Assembly: GCA_019308905.1 (NCBI GenBank)
Contig: JAFDHF010000031.1
Location: forward strand, 1-43,317
From: Deltaproteobacteria bacterium
GTDB taxonomy: Bacteria > Desulfobacterota > BSN033 > WVXP01
Direction of reading: 5' to 3'
Length of the DNA stretch: 43,317 bases
The notes under the pieces were generated by a model. It was not told the origin of the DNA and ran no database searches. It worked only from the letters and a program-made list of their open reading frames with translations. The position numbers and the translations under genes are program-made. This document shows positions 16,858 to 25,548 of the stretch, piece after piece. The number at the start of each line of letters is the position of its first letter. Position 1 is the first letter of the stretch.

Positions 16858-19800
16858 GTGATCGACAGGATCATCGCCTGGTGCATGGCAAACCGGTTTA
16901 TCGTGATCGTCTTTCTGTTGGCGATAGTCGGAACCGGTCTGTGGGCGGCCAGGAATGCTCCCATCGATGCCATCCCGGATATCGGCGTCAACCAGCAGAT
17001 CGTCTTTGTAGATTGGCCGGGCAGGAGTCCGAAGGATGTCGAAGACCAGGTGATCTATCCTTTGACCATCAACATGCTGGGGATTCCCGGTGTGGAGGTG
17101 ATCCGGTCCAACTCCATGTTCGGCTTCGGCATGGTCAACATCGTATTTGAGGACAAGATCGATTTCTACTGGTCCCGGACCAGGGTGCTGGAGAGAATCA
17201 ACCTCGCCCTCAAGGACCTTCCTGCCGGCGTGGTCCCGGTCTTGGGCCCTGATGCCACGGCCCTCGGCCAAATCTACTGGTACACGATCGAAAACGGGTA
17301 CTACTGCCCGGATCACCCCAACGAGACCTATAGCAGCCCCGGAAGGTGCCGCAAGGACGGCCGGCCCTTGGTCCGCTCCCAGTATAACCTGGCGGAGTTG
17401 CGATCGATCCAGGACTGGTTTGTCAAGTTCCAGCTCACAGCCGTCAAGGGAGTGAGCGAGGTGGCCAGCGTGGGAGGCTATGTAAAGCAGTACCAGATCG
17501 ATGTGGATCCGAACAGGATGCTCTCCTACCGGATCGGTATGGCGAAACTCATCAGAGCGGTCAAAGAGAGCAACATCGACGTGGGGGCCAAGGTCATCGA
17601 GGAGGGGGGGACGGAACTGATCGTCCGGGGCCTGGGGTTCATAAAGGACACCGAGGACATAGAGAATATCGTGATCGGAGCCCACGGGGGAGTCCCTATT
17701 TACATAAAAAACATCGGTCAGGTTTCGCTGGGACCCGAGTTCCGTCGTGGAGCCCTCATCAAGGACGGCACCGAAACGGTGGGTGGGATCGTGCTGATGC
17801 GTTATGGAGAGAATCCCCTCAAGGTGATCGATGGTGTCAAGGCGAAGATCGAAGATATCAAGACCGGTTTGCCCCCGGGAGTCCGTGTTCTCGGCTATTA
17901 CGACAGGTCCGGCCTGATAAAGAGGGCGGTCGATACCCTCAAGACCGCTCTGATACAGGCCTTGCTCATCGCGGTGGCGGTGATTCTCCTCTTCATGGGC
18001 CAGATCCGGAGCAGCTTCATCATCTCGGTCATCCTGCCCGTGGGCATCCTCATGTCATTCCTCGTGATGTACGTGCTGAAGGTCCCTTCCAACATCATGT
18101 CTCTTGGTGGGCTCGCCCTTTCCATCGGCGTCATGGTGGATGCGGGAATCGTGATGACCGAGAACATAGCGAGGCAACTCGGCACGGTCGGCCGCAAAAA
18201 GGCGAAATCGGAGGTCGTTCTCGATGCGGCCAGAGAGGTGGGAGGCCCCATCTTTTTCTCCATGCTCATCATTATCGTCGCATTTGTCACCATCTTCACC
18301 CTGACCGGTCAATCCGGCAAACTCTTCAAACCCCTCGCCTTGACGACGATTTCGGCCATGGGAAGCGCGGCGGTTCTCTCGGTCACCATCATCCCGCTTC
18401 TGTGCGTGCTGGTGCTCGGGAAGCGGATGAAGCCGCCCGAGGGCCACCCTGTGACCCGGTTGCTGCAATGGGTCTATCGCCCTGTGCTTCGATTCAGTCT
18501 GACCCACAGATTCCTGGTCGTGGTCTTTTCGGTCTCCTTCGTAGCTGTCAGCCTGTTGCCCATGATGGGAGCAAAGGTTGTGGTAGGTCCCCTTTCCAAG
18601 GTCCTCCCCCTGGACGGAATCCCGGGGGCCCACAGGGTGTTCGGCAGAATGGAGGCCGCCCTGCCGGGAATCAAAAGCGAGTTCATGCCTCCACTCAATG
18701 AGGGCGATCTCCTGTACATGCCGCTGTTTCTTCCAGGGGCCTCCCTCACCCAGGTGAAGGAGATCCTGACAAAACAGACCTCGATCATACAGGCCCTGCC
18801 CGAAGTGGTGACGGCTGTGGGAAAGCTGGGCCGCGCCGAGACCGCGACCGACCCGGCGCCCGTCGGGATGGTCGAGGCGATCATCATCCTCAAGCCTCAG
18901 TCTGAATGGCGTCCAGGGATGACCAAGGCCCGACTGGTCAAGGAGATCATTGAGAGGACACAGGTGGCCGGTGTGAGCCCCATCATGACCCAACCGATCC
19001 GGAACCGGATCGACATGCTCTCTACGGGAATTCAGACACCTGTAGGAATCAAGATTTTCGGCTCGGACCTCAAGAAGATCGAGAAGATCGCCGTGGAAAT
19101 CGAGAGGGTGGTCCGTACGATTCCCGGCGCCCTCAACCCATACGCCGAGCGTGTGGGGAACAAGCCCTACCTGGAGATCGAGATAGACCGCAAGGAAATT
19201 GCCAGGCACGGTATCAGGGTAGGGGATGTCCAGTTGCTCATCATGACCGCCCTGGGAGGCATGAACATCACCACCACGGTGGAGGGGAGGGAACGCTATC
19301 CGGTTCGCGTGAGATATATGCGCGAACTCAGGGACAGCGTTGAAGCAACAAAAAGGGTGATGGTTCCTTCGCCTTTCGGATATCAGGTCCCGCTGGGTCA
19401 GCTGGCCCGCATCACCAGGGTGCCCGGGCCTGCAAAGATCGCCAGTGAGGACACCCTCCTCTATGTCAGGATCTTCATCGATGTGGACACGGAAAAGACC
19501 GGAATTGTGGACTTCGTGAAAGAGGCCGATCGGGTTATCAGGGAAAGAGTGCGGTTCCCGCCGGGCTATTTCATAACGTGGAGCGGACAGTACGAATACG
19601 AAGTCCAGTCGAGGAAGAGGCTGATGATCGTTCTTCCCATCTGCATCATCGCCATATTCATGCTCCTTTACATGAAGTTCCACTCCGTCTCTGCGGCGGT
19701 CATTCTGCTTCTTGCAGTGCCGTTTGCCTTTGTAGGAGGCATATGGCTCCAGTTTGTTCTGGGCTTCAAGTTCTCCACGGCCGTATGGGTCGGCTATATT

Positions 19801-20127
19801 GCCCTTTTTGGTGTGGCAGTCGAAGCAGGAGTGGTGATGGTGGAATACCTTGCACAACGCAGGAAATCCGAGGAGAACAACAGGCCTCTGAAAGAGGTCG
19901 TGGTCGAGGCCGCCCTGTTAAGGGTGAGACCGATCGTAATGACCACGGCTACCACGATTCTGGCCCTTATGGCCGTGATGTTCTCGACCGGGACCGGTTC
20001 CGAGGTCATGAAACCGATTGCGGTTCCCACAGTGGGCGGGATGATCACGGCAACGTTGGCAAACCTGATTCTGATCCCGGTCCTGTTCTATTGGATGAAC
20101 AAACCTCGCGAGGGTCGCGGTAGGTAG
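16858..20127 (+). CDS. cusA: Heavy-metal RND efflux pump, CusA family, with an inserted Cys/His loop
   Basis: The 1089-residue inner-membrane proton-driven pump exports Cu(I)/Ag(I) or related ions. The start is GTG 16858 (MIDRIIAWCMANRF). The heavy-metal RND signature VMVDAGIVMTEN is in TM4, with the proton-relay acids D428 and E435. EGDLLYMP and RIDMLSTGI carry Met residues that correspond to CusA's metal-relay methionines. Residues about 144-178 form an insert absent from E. coli CusA: YYCPDHP (C150) then SPGRC (C164), resembling the heavy-metal-binding YCPMHP...PGxCPxCGM module but with its last CxxCGM reduced to CRKDGR. The insert accounts for much of the extra length over CusA (about 1047). 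Stop TAG. Confidence 0.9.
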   Translation: MIDRIIAWCMANRFIVIVFLLAIVGTGLWAARNAPIDAIPDIGVNQQIVFVDWPGRSPKDVEDQVIYPLTINMLGIPGVEVIRSNSMFGFGMVNIVFEDKIDFYWSRTRVLERINLALKDLPAGVVPVLGPDATALGQIYWYTIENGYYCPDHPNETYSSPGRCRKDGRPLVRSQYNLAELRSIQDWFVKFQLTAVKGVSEVASVGGYVKQYQIDVDPNRMLSYRIGMAKLIRAVKESNIDVGAKVIEEGGTELIVRGLGFIKDTEDIENIVIGAHGGVPIYIKNIGQVSLGPEFRRGALIKDGTETVGGIVLMRYGENPLKVIDGVKAKIEDIKTGLPPGVRVLGYYDRSGLIKRAVDTLKTALIQALLIAVAVILLFMGQIRSSFIISVILPVGILMSFLVMYVLKVPSNIMSLGGLALSIGVMVDAGIVMTENIARQLGTVGRKKAKSEVVLDAAREVGGPIFFSMLIIIVAFVTIFTLTGQSGKLFKPLALTTISAMGSAAVLSVTIIPLLCVLVLGKRMKPPEGHPVTRLLQWVYRPVLRFSLTHRFLVVVFSVSFVAVSLLPMMGAKVVVGPLSKVLPLDGIPGAHRVFGRMEAALPGIKSEFMPPLNEGDLLYMPLFLPGASLTQVKEILTKQTSIIQALPEVVTAVGKLGRAETATDPAPVGMVEAIIILKPQSEWRPGMTKARLVKEIIERTQVAGVSPIMTQPIRNRIDMLSTGIQTPVGIKIFGSDLKKIEKIAVEIERVVRTIPGALNPYAERVGNKPYLEIEIDRKEIARHGIRVGDVQLLIMTALGGMNITTTVEGRERYPVRVRYMRELRDSVEATKRVMVPSPFGYQVPLGQLARITRVPGPAKIASEDTLLYVRIFIDVDTEKTGIVDFVKEADRVIRERVRFPPGYFITWSGQYEYEVQSRKRLMIVLPICIIAIFMLLYMKFHSVSAAVILLLAVPFAFVGGIWLQFVLGFKFSTAVWVGYIALFGVAVEAGVVMVEYLAQRRKSEENNRPLKEVVVEAALLRVRPIVMTTATTILALMAVMFSTGTGSEVMKPIAVPTVGGMITATLANLILIPVLFYWMNKPREGRGR

Positions 20128-20311
20128 TTGAAAAGCCCGGATTTCGGGTCCGGTCGTGGTCAGAGGCCCCCTTTGGCAGACCGGTTTACGGCTGTTCGAC
20201 GAGGGAGAGCCAGGATTGACCCTACAAGGAGAGCCCTTCACCATGAGCGCGGAGCATGGACGTGGTAATAAGCAGATGGAACTTGCACCGATCCGGAACA
20301 GGGGGAGGGGA

Positions 20312-21352
20312 ATGAGGAAAGATCGCATGCTGCTGTGCCGTGTGGGATGGTTGTGGATCCTGGTCTTACTCGTTTCTATGTACCCTGAGCCTCGGGCAAG
20401 ACCCGAGACAGCTCGGGGCGGTGTTTTGAAGAGAATAGAAGCCAACATGGTGAGGATCCCCGGTGGGAGATACATGATGTGGCCGACCCCATACAAAACG
20501 GAGGAACCCGGCCATTGGGTGGAGGTCGAGCCTTTCCTGATCGGCAGGTACGAAGTGACCCAGAGGGAATACCAGGCAGTGATGGGAAAGAATCCGAGCC
20601 ACTTCAGGGGTGATCCCGACCTTCCGGTGGAACAGGTTTCCTGGCACGACTGCCAGGAGTTCATCAGGCGGCTGAACCGCCTGGAAGGGGAGGAAGTTTT
20701 TCGACTTCCCACAGAGGCGGAATGGGAGTACATCTGCCTTGCGGGGTCTGGAAACGACTATGGATTCTGCGACGAAGAGGACGGGCTCAGCCAGTACGCG
20801 TGGTACAAGGAAAACTCGAGGGGAAGGACCCATCCCGTGGGGGAGCTCAAGCAGAATCCCTGGGGCCTATACGACGTCCATGGGAACGTCTGGGAATGGT
20901 GCCAGGATTGGCATGGCGACTATCCTCCCGGTGCGCTTACGACCGCCGAGGGACGCTCCAGGGTCTCATTCCGGGTACTTCGTGGCGGCGGGTATGACAG
21001 CCCCACCGGGGACTGCCGGTCACATTCGCGCCGCAGCTATTCCCCCGCGGGAACCCGGCGCCGAAATGTGGGCTTCCGCCTGGCAAGGGCGATATCCCCG
21101 AAACTTCTCTTCGAGAAGGCTGCAGGCGATCATCCCTACCTGGGACGGATGGTGGATGAGGAGGGGTTCAACGGGCTCAGCCACGAGGCTCAGCGGGAAT
21201 TGATCGGCATGATCGATCGGTACGCCTTTCTCCTCGACCAGGCCGAGTACTACAAACAAGAGTCCAATGCCACATCCATGGCCTATTTCCGGAGAGCAAA
21301 GTCACTGAAAAGGCGGATCGAGGCCAGATTCGGTGGGATCATGAAGGAATAA
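20312..21352 (+). CDS. Exported formylglycine-generating-enzyme (SUMF1) family protein
   Basis: The 346-residue protein has a signal peptide (about residues 1-30). Its FGE-sulfatase domain shows MVRIPGG near the start, the hallmark IGRYEVTQREYQAVMG, LPTEAEWEYICLAG, YDVHGNVWEWCQDW and the closing VLRGGGY...CRSHSRR...NVGFRLAR. The last about 75 residues are an extra helical tail. Real FGEs convert a sulfatase Cys to formylglycine using paired Cys and copper; many family members are instead structural or have other oxidative roles. No sulfatase is nearby. It is in the cus operon, so a periplasmic copper-linked role is possible. ATG 20312 is chosen for its signal peptide and GGGGGAG leader; an ATG at 20243 is the alternative. 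Confidence 0.8.
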   Translation: MRKDRMLLCRVGWLWILVLLVSMYPEPRARPETARGGVLKRIEANMVRIPGGRYMMWPTPYKTEEPGHWVEVEPFLIGRYEVTQREYQAVMGKNPSHFRGDPDLPVEQVSWHDCQEFIRRLNRLEGEEVFRLPTEAEWEYICLAGSGNDYGFCDEEDGLSQYAWYKENSRGRTHPVGELKQNPWGLYDVHGNVWEWCQDWHGDYPPGALTTAEGRSRVSFRVLRGGGYDSPTGDCRSHSRRSYSPAGTRRRNVGFRLARAISPKLLFEKAAGDHPYLGRMVDEEGFNGLSHEAQRELIGMIDRYAFLLDQAEYYKQESNATSMAYFRRAKSLKRRIEARFGGIMKE

Positions 21353-21424
21353 CCGGACGTTCCCCGGGCGAGGACGAAAGGGTCTTTTCTGGAGAGAATC
21401 AGCCCGGAGGGACTGGAGGTAGTA

Positions 21425-21937
21425 ATGAGAAAAACGATACTCGTGGCGCTGGTTTCGATTTCGTGGATGGTGACGCCCTGGGCCGTCGTCCACCCTCAGG
21501 GTCGATTCAGGAGCAACGGTGAAATGATCTACTATACGCGTACCAATGATCAAGGCCTCGAGATCGCCTTCGACAAGGGACCCAAATGGCTGAGGCGCCG
21601 GAGACTAGGGTGCGTGGCCTGCCACGGTTCCGGGGGCAGGGGGAAGTTCATAATCTGGCCGACTCTGAAAATCGCCCCTGATATCCGCTATGATGTCCTG
21701 GTAAAGGGAAAACATGACTACGGCGGCAATGGGGAGGGACAAGCCCACAAGAGGTACACGGACGAGTCGATCAGGAGGGCTGTGACCCAGGGGATCGGTG
21801 TGGACGGGAAATCCTTTGACCGGGTAATGCCCAGATGGAAGCTCTCTGGCAGGGATCTTGGCGACGTGGTCGACTATCTGAAACTGTTGAGCAGGGGGAT
21901 TTCTCCTCCACCAGAACCTTTTCCTCGAGAGCCGTGA
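21425..21937 (+). CDS. Periplasmic monoheme cytochrome c
   Basis: The 170-residue protein has a signal peptide (1-25) and one heme c site, CVACH at residues 63-67. Sequence typical of class I cytochromes follows (YTDESIRRAVTQGIGVDGKSFDRVMPRW), with Met135 as the likely distal ligand and a closing helix LSGRDLGDVVDYLKLL. The region before the heme is basic. It is the last gene of the cus operon, 72 bases after the FGE-like gene, and may carry electrons for a periplasmic oxidation (for example of Cu(I) or an FGE-type reaction). That link is inference. Confidence 0.85.
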   Translation: MRKTILVALVSISWMVTPWAVVHPQGRFRSNGEMIYYTRTNDQGLEIAFDKGPKWLRRRRLGCVACHGSGGRGKFIIWPTLKIAPDIRYDVLVKGKHDYGGNGEGQAHKRYTDESIRRAVTQGIGVDGKSFDRVMPRWKLSGRDLGDVVDYLKLLSRGISPPPEPFPREP

Positions 21938-21992
21938 GGAAGAACCTTGTTCCGAGATCCTTTCGTCGTGTCCTGGAAAGGTGCTTCCGGGT

Positions 21993-23726
21993 TCAGGGAG
22001 TGGCCGCTGATCGGGAAGCAGAGAGCGCATCCAGGCCGGTTTCTTGGATGTCACCGTACCTCGGCCGCTTTTCTGTGAGGCGAGGGGCCGAGGCAACCAG
22101 TCCTTCCGTGCACGGGTGCTTCGGCGATTGCAGGATTCCAGCCGCAGGGCCCTGTTCGACTATTCTGCCTTCGTACATTACGGCGATTCGATCACTGATC
22201 TTCCTTGCCACCGCAATATCGTGGGTGATGAAAAGGAGGCTGAGCCCCCTGTCTTCTTGAAGCTGGAGGAGCAGCTTCAAGATCTTCGCTTGGACACTCG
22301 GGTCGAGGGCAGAGGTCGGCTCGTCGGCGATGAGAAGGTCCGGGTCCAGGACCAAGGCCCTCGCGATCGCAACTCGCTGTAGTTCTCCTCCGCTCAGACT
22401 GTGGGGGTATCTGCGAAGAAACTCCTCGTCCCCCGGTAGTTGGGCCTCTCCGATGGCCTCCAAGGCCCTTTTGTGGCATTCAGCACGGGAAACAGCATGC
22501 TGGACCACCAGGGGTTCTTTGACCAGATCGAGAACGGTCAGACGGTGGCTCAGAGAGTCTCCGGGGTTTTGGAATACCATCTGGACTCTGCGGTAGAATG
22601 CCTTGCCTGGTTGCGCTTCCCGGTCCTCGAGATATATCCTTCCCCGAGTAGGACGGATGAGTCCTACGAGCATTCTGGCCAGTGTACTCTTTCCGGAACC
22701 GCTCGGTCCGACCAGGGCGAGGGTTTCTCCCCCGTAGATTGTGAGATCGACCGATTCGACTGCCACGAGATTCCTGAAGCGCTTGGTGAGGCCGACCGTC
22801 CTCATGAGGGGAATTATTCCTTTTCGATGGCATGCCAGCATTCTTCCTCGCTGGTTCGTCAAGGGGGGTGTCTGGCGGGAGCAGATTTCGACGGCCTGGG
22901 TGCATCGGGGATGGAACGGGCAGCCCTCAACCGGTCTGGTGAGTCTACCTTTGATCCCCTGGAGATCTTTTGGGGTCACAATATCGGGGTAGGCCCGGAT
23001 CAGGGCCCTTGTATAGGGGTGCCTCGGCAGAGAGATCACCGACTCAGAAGGCCCAAGCTCCATGATGCGCCCGGCATAAAGCGAGGCCATCCGGTCGGAG
23101 ATCCGCAGCGCGGTTTCCATATCGTGGGTGAAGACGAGAAGAGCAGTCCCTCTTCCCAGATTCAGTCCCTGCAGGAGAGCGATCATCTTCAACCGGCTCG
23201 ACCCATCAAGGCCGGCAAGGGGTTCGTCCAGGATCAGGAGTTCAGGTTGGTTGGCGGTTGCCATGGCCAGAAGGACCCGTTGTTGTTCCCCACCGCTCAG
23301 CTGGTGCGGGTACAGGCATAGCCGGTCTCTTGAAAGCCCCATCTCAAGGAGGGTCTCCTCGGCTCGCTCCCTCGCCTCCCTCTTGTCTTTGAAACCATGC
23401 TCCACCATGGGTTCGGCCACCTGGTCGATCACTCTATGGACCGGGTTGAGAACCTGGTTGATATTCTGGAAGACCATGGCTATCCTGTTCCAGCGGATTC
23501 TCCTCATGGCCTCCTTATCGAGGCTGAGGAGATCCTGCCCATGGAAAAAGACCTCTCCCCCCACGGTTCCACTACAGAGCCCCATGATGGCACGGCCCAC
23601 CGTGGTCTTCCCCGCCCCTGACTCTCCCACAATAGCGAGGGATCCGCCTGCCTCAAGCCTAAAATCGATTCCGTTCAGAATCCCCTGGCCGCCGAAATTG
23701 ACGGTCAGATTCCTGATGTCAAGCAC
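21993..23726 (-). CDS. Fused double ATP-binding protein of a family-5 (peptide/nickel) ABC importer
   Basis: The 577-residue protein joins two ABC ATPases end to end, equivalent to DppD plus DppF. The first half has Walker A GESGAGKTT, signature LSGGEQQR and LLILDEP; it ends with the oligopeptide/nickel C-terminal extension holding a Cys cluster (CPFHPRC...C...C). The second half begins around residue 307, with Walker A GPSGSGKST, LSGGELQR and LLIADEPTSALD. It energises the two permeases encoded just upstream and overlaps the end of the second by eight bases. It is convergent with the cytochrome gene, 55 bases apart. Confidence 0.9.
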   Translation of the reverse strand: MLDIRNLTVNFGGQGILNGIDFRLEAGGSLAIVGESGAGKTTVGRAIMGLCSGTVGGEVFFHGQDLLSLDKEAMRRIRWNRIAMVFQNINQVLNPVHRVIDQVAEPMVEHGFKDKREARERAEETLLEMGLSRDRLCLYPHQLSGGEQQRVLLAMATANQPELLILDEPLAGLDGSSRLKMIALLQGLNLGRGTALLVFTHDMETALRISDRMASLYAGRIMELGPSESVISLPRHPYTRALIRAYPDIVTPKDLQGIKGRLTRPVEGCPFHPRCTQAVEICSRQTPPLTNQRGRMLACHRKGIIPLMRTVGLTKRFRNLVAVESVDLTIYGGETLALVGPSGSGKSTLARMLVGLIRPTRGRIYLEDREAQPGKAFYRRVQMVFQNPGDSLSHRLTVLDLVKEPLVVQHAVSRAECHKRALEAIGEAQLPGDEEFLRRYPHSLSGGELQRVAIARALVLDPDLLIADEPTSALDPSVQAKILKLLLQLQEDRGLSLLFITHDIAVARKISDRIAVMYEGRIVEQGPAAGILQSPKHPCTEGLVASAPRLTEKRPRYGDIQETGLDALSASRSAATP

Positions 23727-24564
23727 GGGCCTGCTCCCTTAGCCTGGGTTCCATGACTGGTTCGAGGGTGTGTCCGATCAGGGTCAGAGAAAGGATGGCG
23801 AATGACAGCGCCAATCCTGCCGGGATCAGCCAGCAGGCCCAGACCTTCATATAACTGTAGTCGACGGCGTTTTTCATTATGGTCCCCCAACTGACTACCA
23901 TGGGGTCGCCGATTCCCAGAAAAGCCAACCCTGCTTCCATAAAGACGCCCCTCTTGAAGGCATGGATGAATTCGACAACCAGCACCGGGCCGAGATCCGG
24001 GATGATGTGCCGGTGCAGGATATACCGAGTACTCGCGCCGAAAGACCTGGCCGCCCAGATGTGAGGGCGCTCCTTCAGGCTAAGTGTCTGGCTTCTTACG
24101 ATTCGGGCGCCTCCTGGCCAGCTCAGAGAGGAGATGAGAATGATGAGAAGGTAGATCCTCGGCTTCACGTAGGCGGAGATAGTTATGAGGATGACGACAG
24201 CCGGCAGAATCAGAAGAGCGTCAGCGAGTCGCATCATGACGGCGTCGTAGAGTCCCCCCTTGAGCCCACATGTACCTCCCACGGTGGCGCTGATAGTCGT
24301 GGCAAGCAAGGCTACCCCGAATCCGACCAGCAGGGAGGTCCTGGCACCGTAGACAAGACGGCTCCAGTTGTCCTGGCCGACGTGGTTGGTTCCAAGGATA
24401 TGGCACCATGAGGGCGGTTCAAAGGAGAGACGGGTCTGATGATTGGGACCATAGGGAGCGACAACTGGTGCGAAAACCGCCAGGGCCATCAGGGCTGCCA
24501 GGAGAAAGAGGCCTGTCCTGCCGTAGCTACTTTTTCCGAACTCGCCTTTAATGGTGATGTGCAT
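23719..24564 (-). CDS. ABC importer permease, DppC/NikC type
   Basis: The 281-residue inner-membrane permease has a hydrophobic segment (about residues 19-36) and then the family signature around HILGTNHVGQDNWSRLVYGARTSL. A core of membrane helices follows, with the EAA-type loop (ARSFGASTRYILHRHIIPD) that docks the ATPase. ATG 24564 is preferred because AAGGA lies six bases in front; the longer open frame upstream overlaps the preceding permease and is not hydrophobic in the right places. It overlaps the upstream permease by 17 bases and the ATPase by eight, so it is clearly in one operon. Confidence 0.88.
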   Translation of the reverse strand: MHITIKGEFGKSSYGRTGLFLLAALMALAVFAPVVAPYGPNHQTRLSFEPPSWCHILGTNHVGQDNWSRLVYGARTSLLVGFGVALLATTISATVGGTCGLKGGLYDAVMMRLADALLILPAVVILITISAYVKPRIYLLIILISSLSWPGGARIVRSQTLSLKERPHIWAARSFGASTRYILHRHIIPDLGPVLVVEFIHAFKRGVFMEAGLAFLGIGDPMVVSWGTIMKNAVDYSYMKVWACWLIPAGLALSFAILSLTLIGHTLEPVMEPRLREQARA

Positions 24565-25531
24565 CTCGAATCCTTGGATCCACCCGGATATACAGCAGGT
24601 CCGCGGAAAAATTGGCAAACAGGACCAGCACCGCCACCACGAGGAAAATCCCCTGCAGCACGGCGTAATCCCGGGCCAGAAGGGCCTGGTATGTGAGTGT
24701 TCCAAGGCCCGGGTAGGCGAATATCACCTCGATGAAGAGGGTGCCGGTTACTATCCTGCCGAGTCGCACGCCGGTGCGTGTAACCACCGGGAGAAGAGAG
24801 TTTCTCCCGGCGTGCCGGTAGCAGATGACCCTCTCGCGGAGGCCCTTGGCTCTAGCAGAGAGAATGTATGGTTCCTTGAGAACCGTCACCATGGTACTCC
24901 GGGTCAGGAGATAGTCTCCCGCAACATGGCCCAGAGTGAGGGCGGAGATTGGAAGAACCAGATGCTTCACGACATCGGCATACAGGGCCGGGCCGGACAG
25001 GCCGGAGTAAACAGTGGTCGCTCCACCCAGCGGAAGCAGCCTCAGGGTCACGGCGAATACGAGGAGCAATACCATGCCGAGAAAAAAGCCGGGAAACCCG
25101 CTCAGCGCCATGAAACCGGAAAGCATGGACCGATCCAGGGCGGTCCCCCGTCTCCAGCCCGACTCTATTCCCAGAAGGACACCCAATGTGGTGGAGAGGA
25201 TGATCGCCGAACCCACGAGAAGGAGCGTCCAGGGGAGCCGCCCGAGAATAACTTCCAGCGTGGGTGCCCCGTAGTAGTAGGAGTACCCGAGGTCTCCATG
25301 GACGAGCTGGCGGAGATAGGCGATAAACTGCTCCCACAAGGGTTTGTCAAGGGCGAAGGATCGCAGGAGGGAGTCCTTCAATTCCGGTGTCATGGCAACA
25401 AGCGCTTCTACCCCATAGATGGCCATGAGTGGGTCTCCCGGCATCATCCTGGGAAGAAAGAAATTGATTCCCACAATGAGGAGTATGACCACCAGGTACG
25501 TGGGTAGGTTTTGACGGAACATGTTTTTCAT
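24548..25531 (-). CDS. ABC importer permease, DppB/NikB type
   Basis: The 327-residue inner-membrane permease begins with a single helix (residues 10-27) and the conserved FFLPRMMPGDPL. A periplasmic part follows with LDKPLWEQFIAYLRQLVHGDLGYSY, then five membrane helices and the ATPase-contact loop EPYILSARAKGLRERVICYRHAGRNSL. This is the standard DppB layout. It pairs with the DppC-type permease encoded next and lies 17 bases after the binding-protein gene. Confidence 0.9.
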   Translation of the reverse strand: MKNMFRQNLPTYLVVILLIVGINFFLPRMMPGDPLMAIYGVEALVAMTPELKDSLLRSFALDKPLWEQFIAYLRQLVHGDLGYSYYYGAPTLEVILGRLPWTLLLVGSAIILSTTLGVLLGIESGWRRGTALDRSMLSGFMALSGFPGFFLGMVLLLVFAVTLRLLPLGGATTVYSGLSGPALYADVVKHLVLPISALTLGHVAGDYLLTRSTMVTVLKEPYILSARAKGLRERVICYRHAGRNSLLPVVTRTGVRLGRIVTGTLFIEVIFAYPGLGTLTYQALLARDYAVLQGIFLVVAVLVLFANFSADLLYIRVDPRIRDAHHH

Positions 25532-25548
25532 TTCCGGATCCCTGGATC

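Noticed and set aside
18055-19857. 600-codon antisense open frame inside cusA
   Set aside because: It shadows a clear RND pump gene; high GC at third positions keeps the opposite frame open. The product is Asp/His-rich with no recognisable fold.
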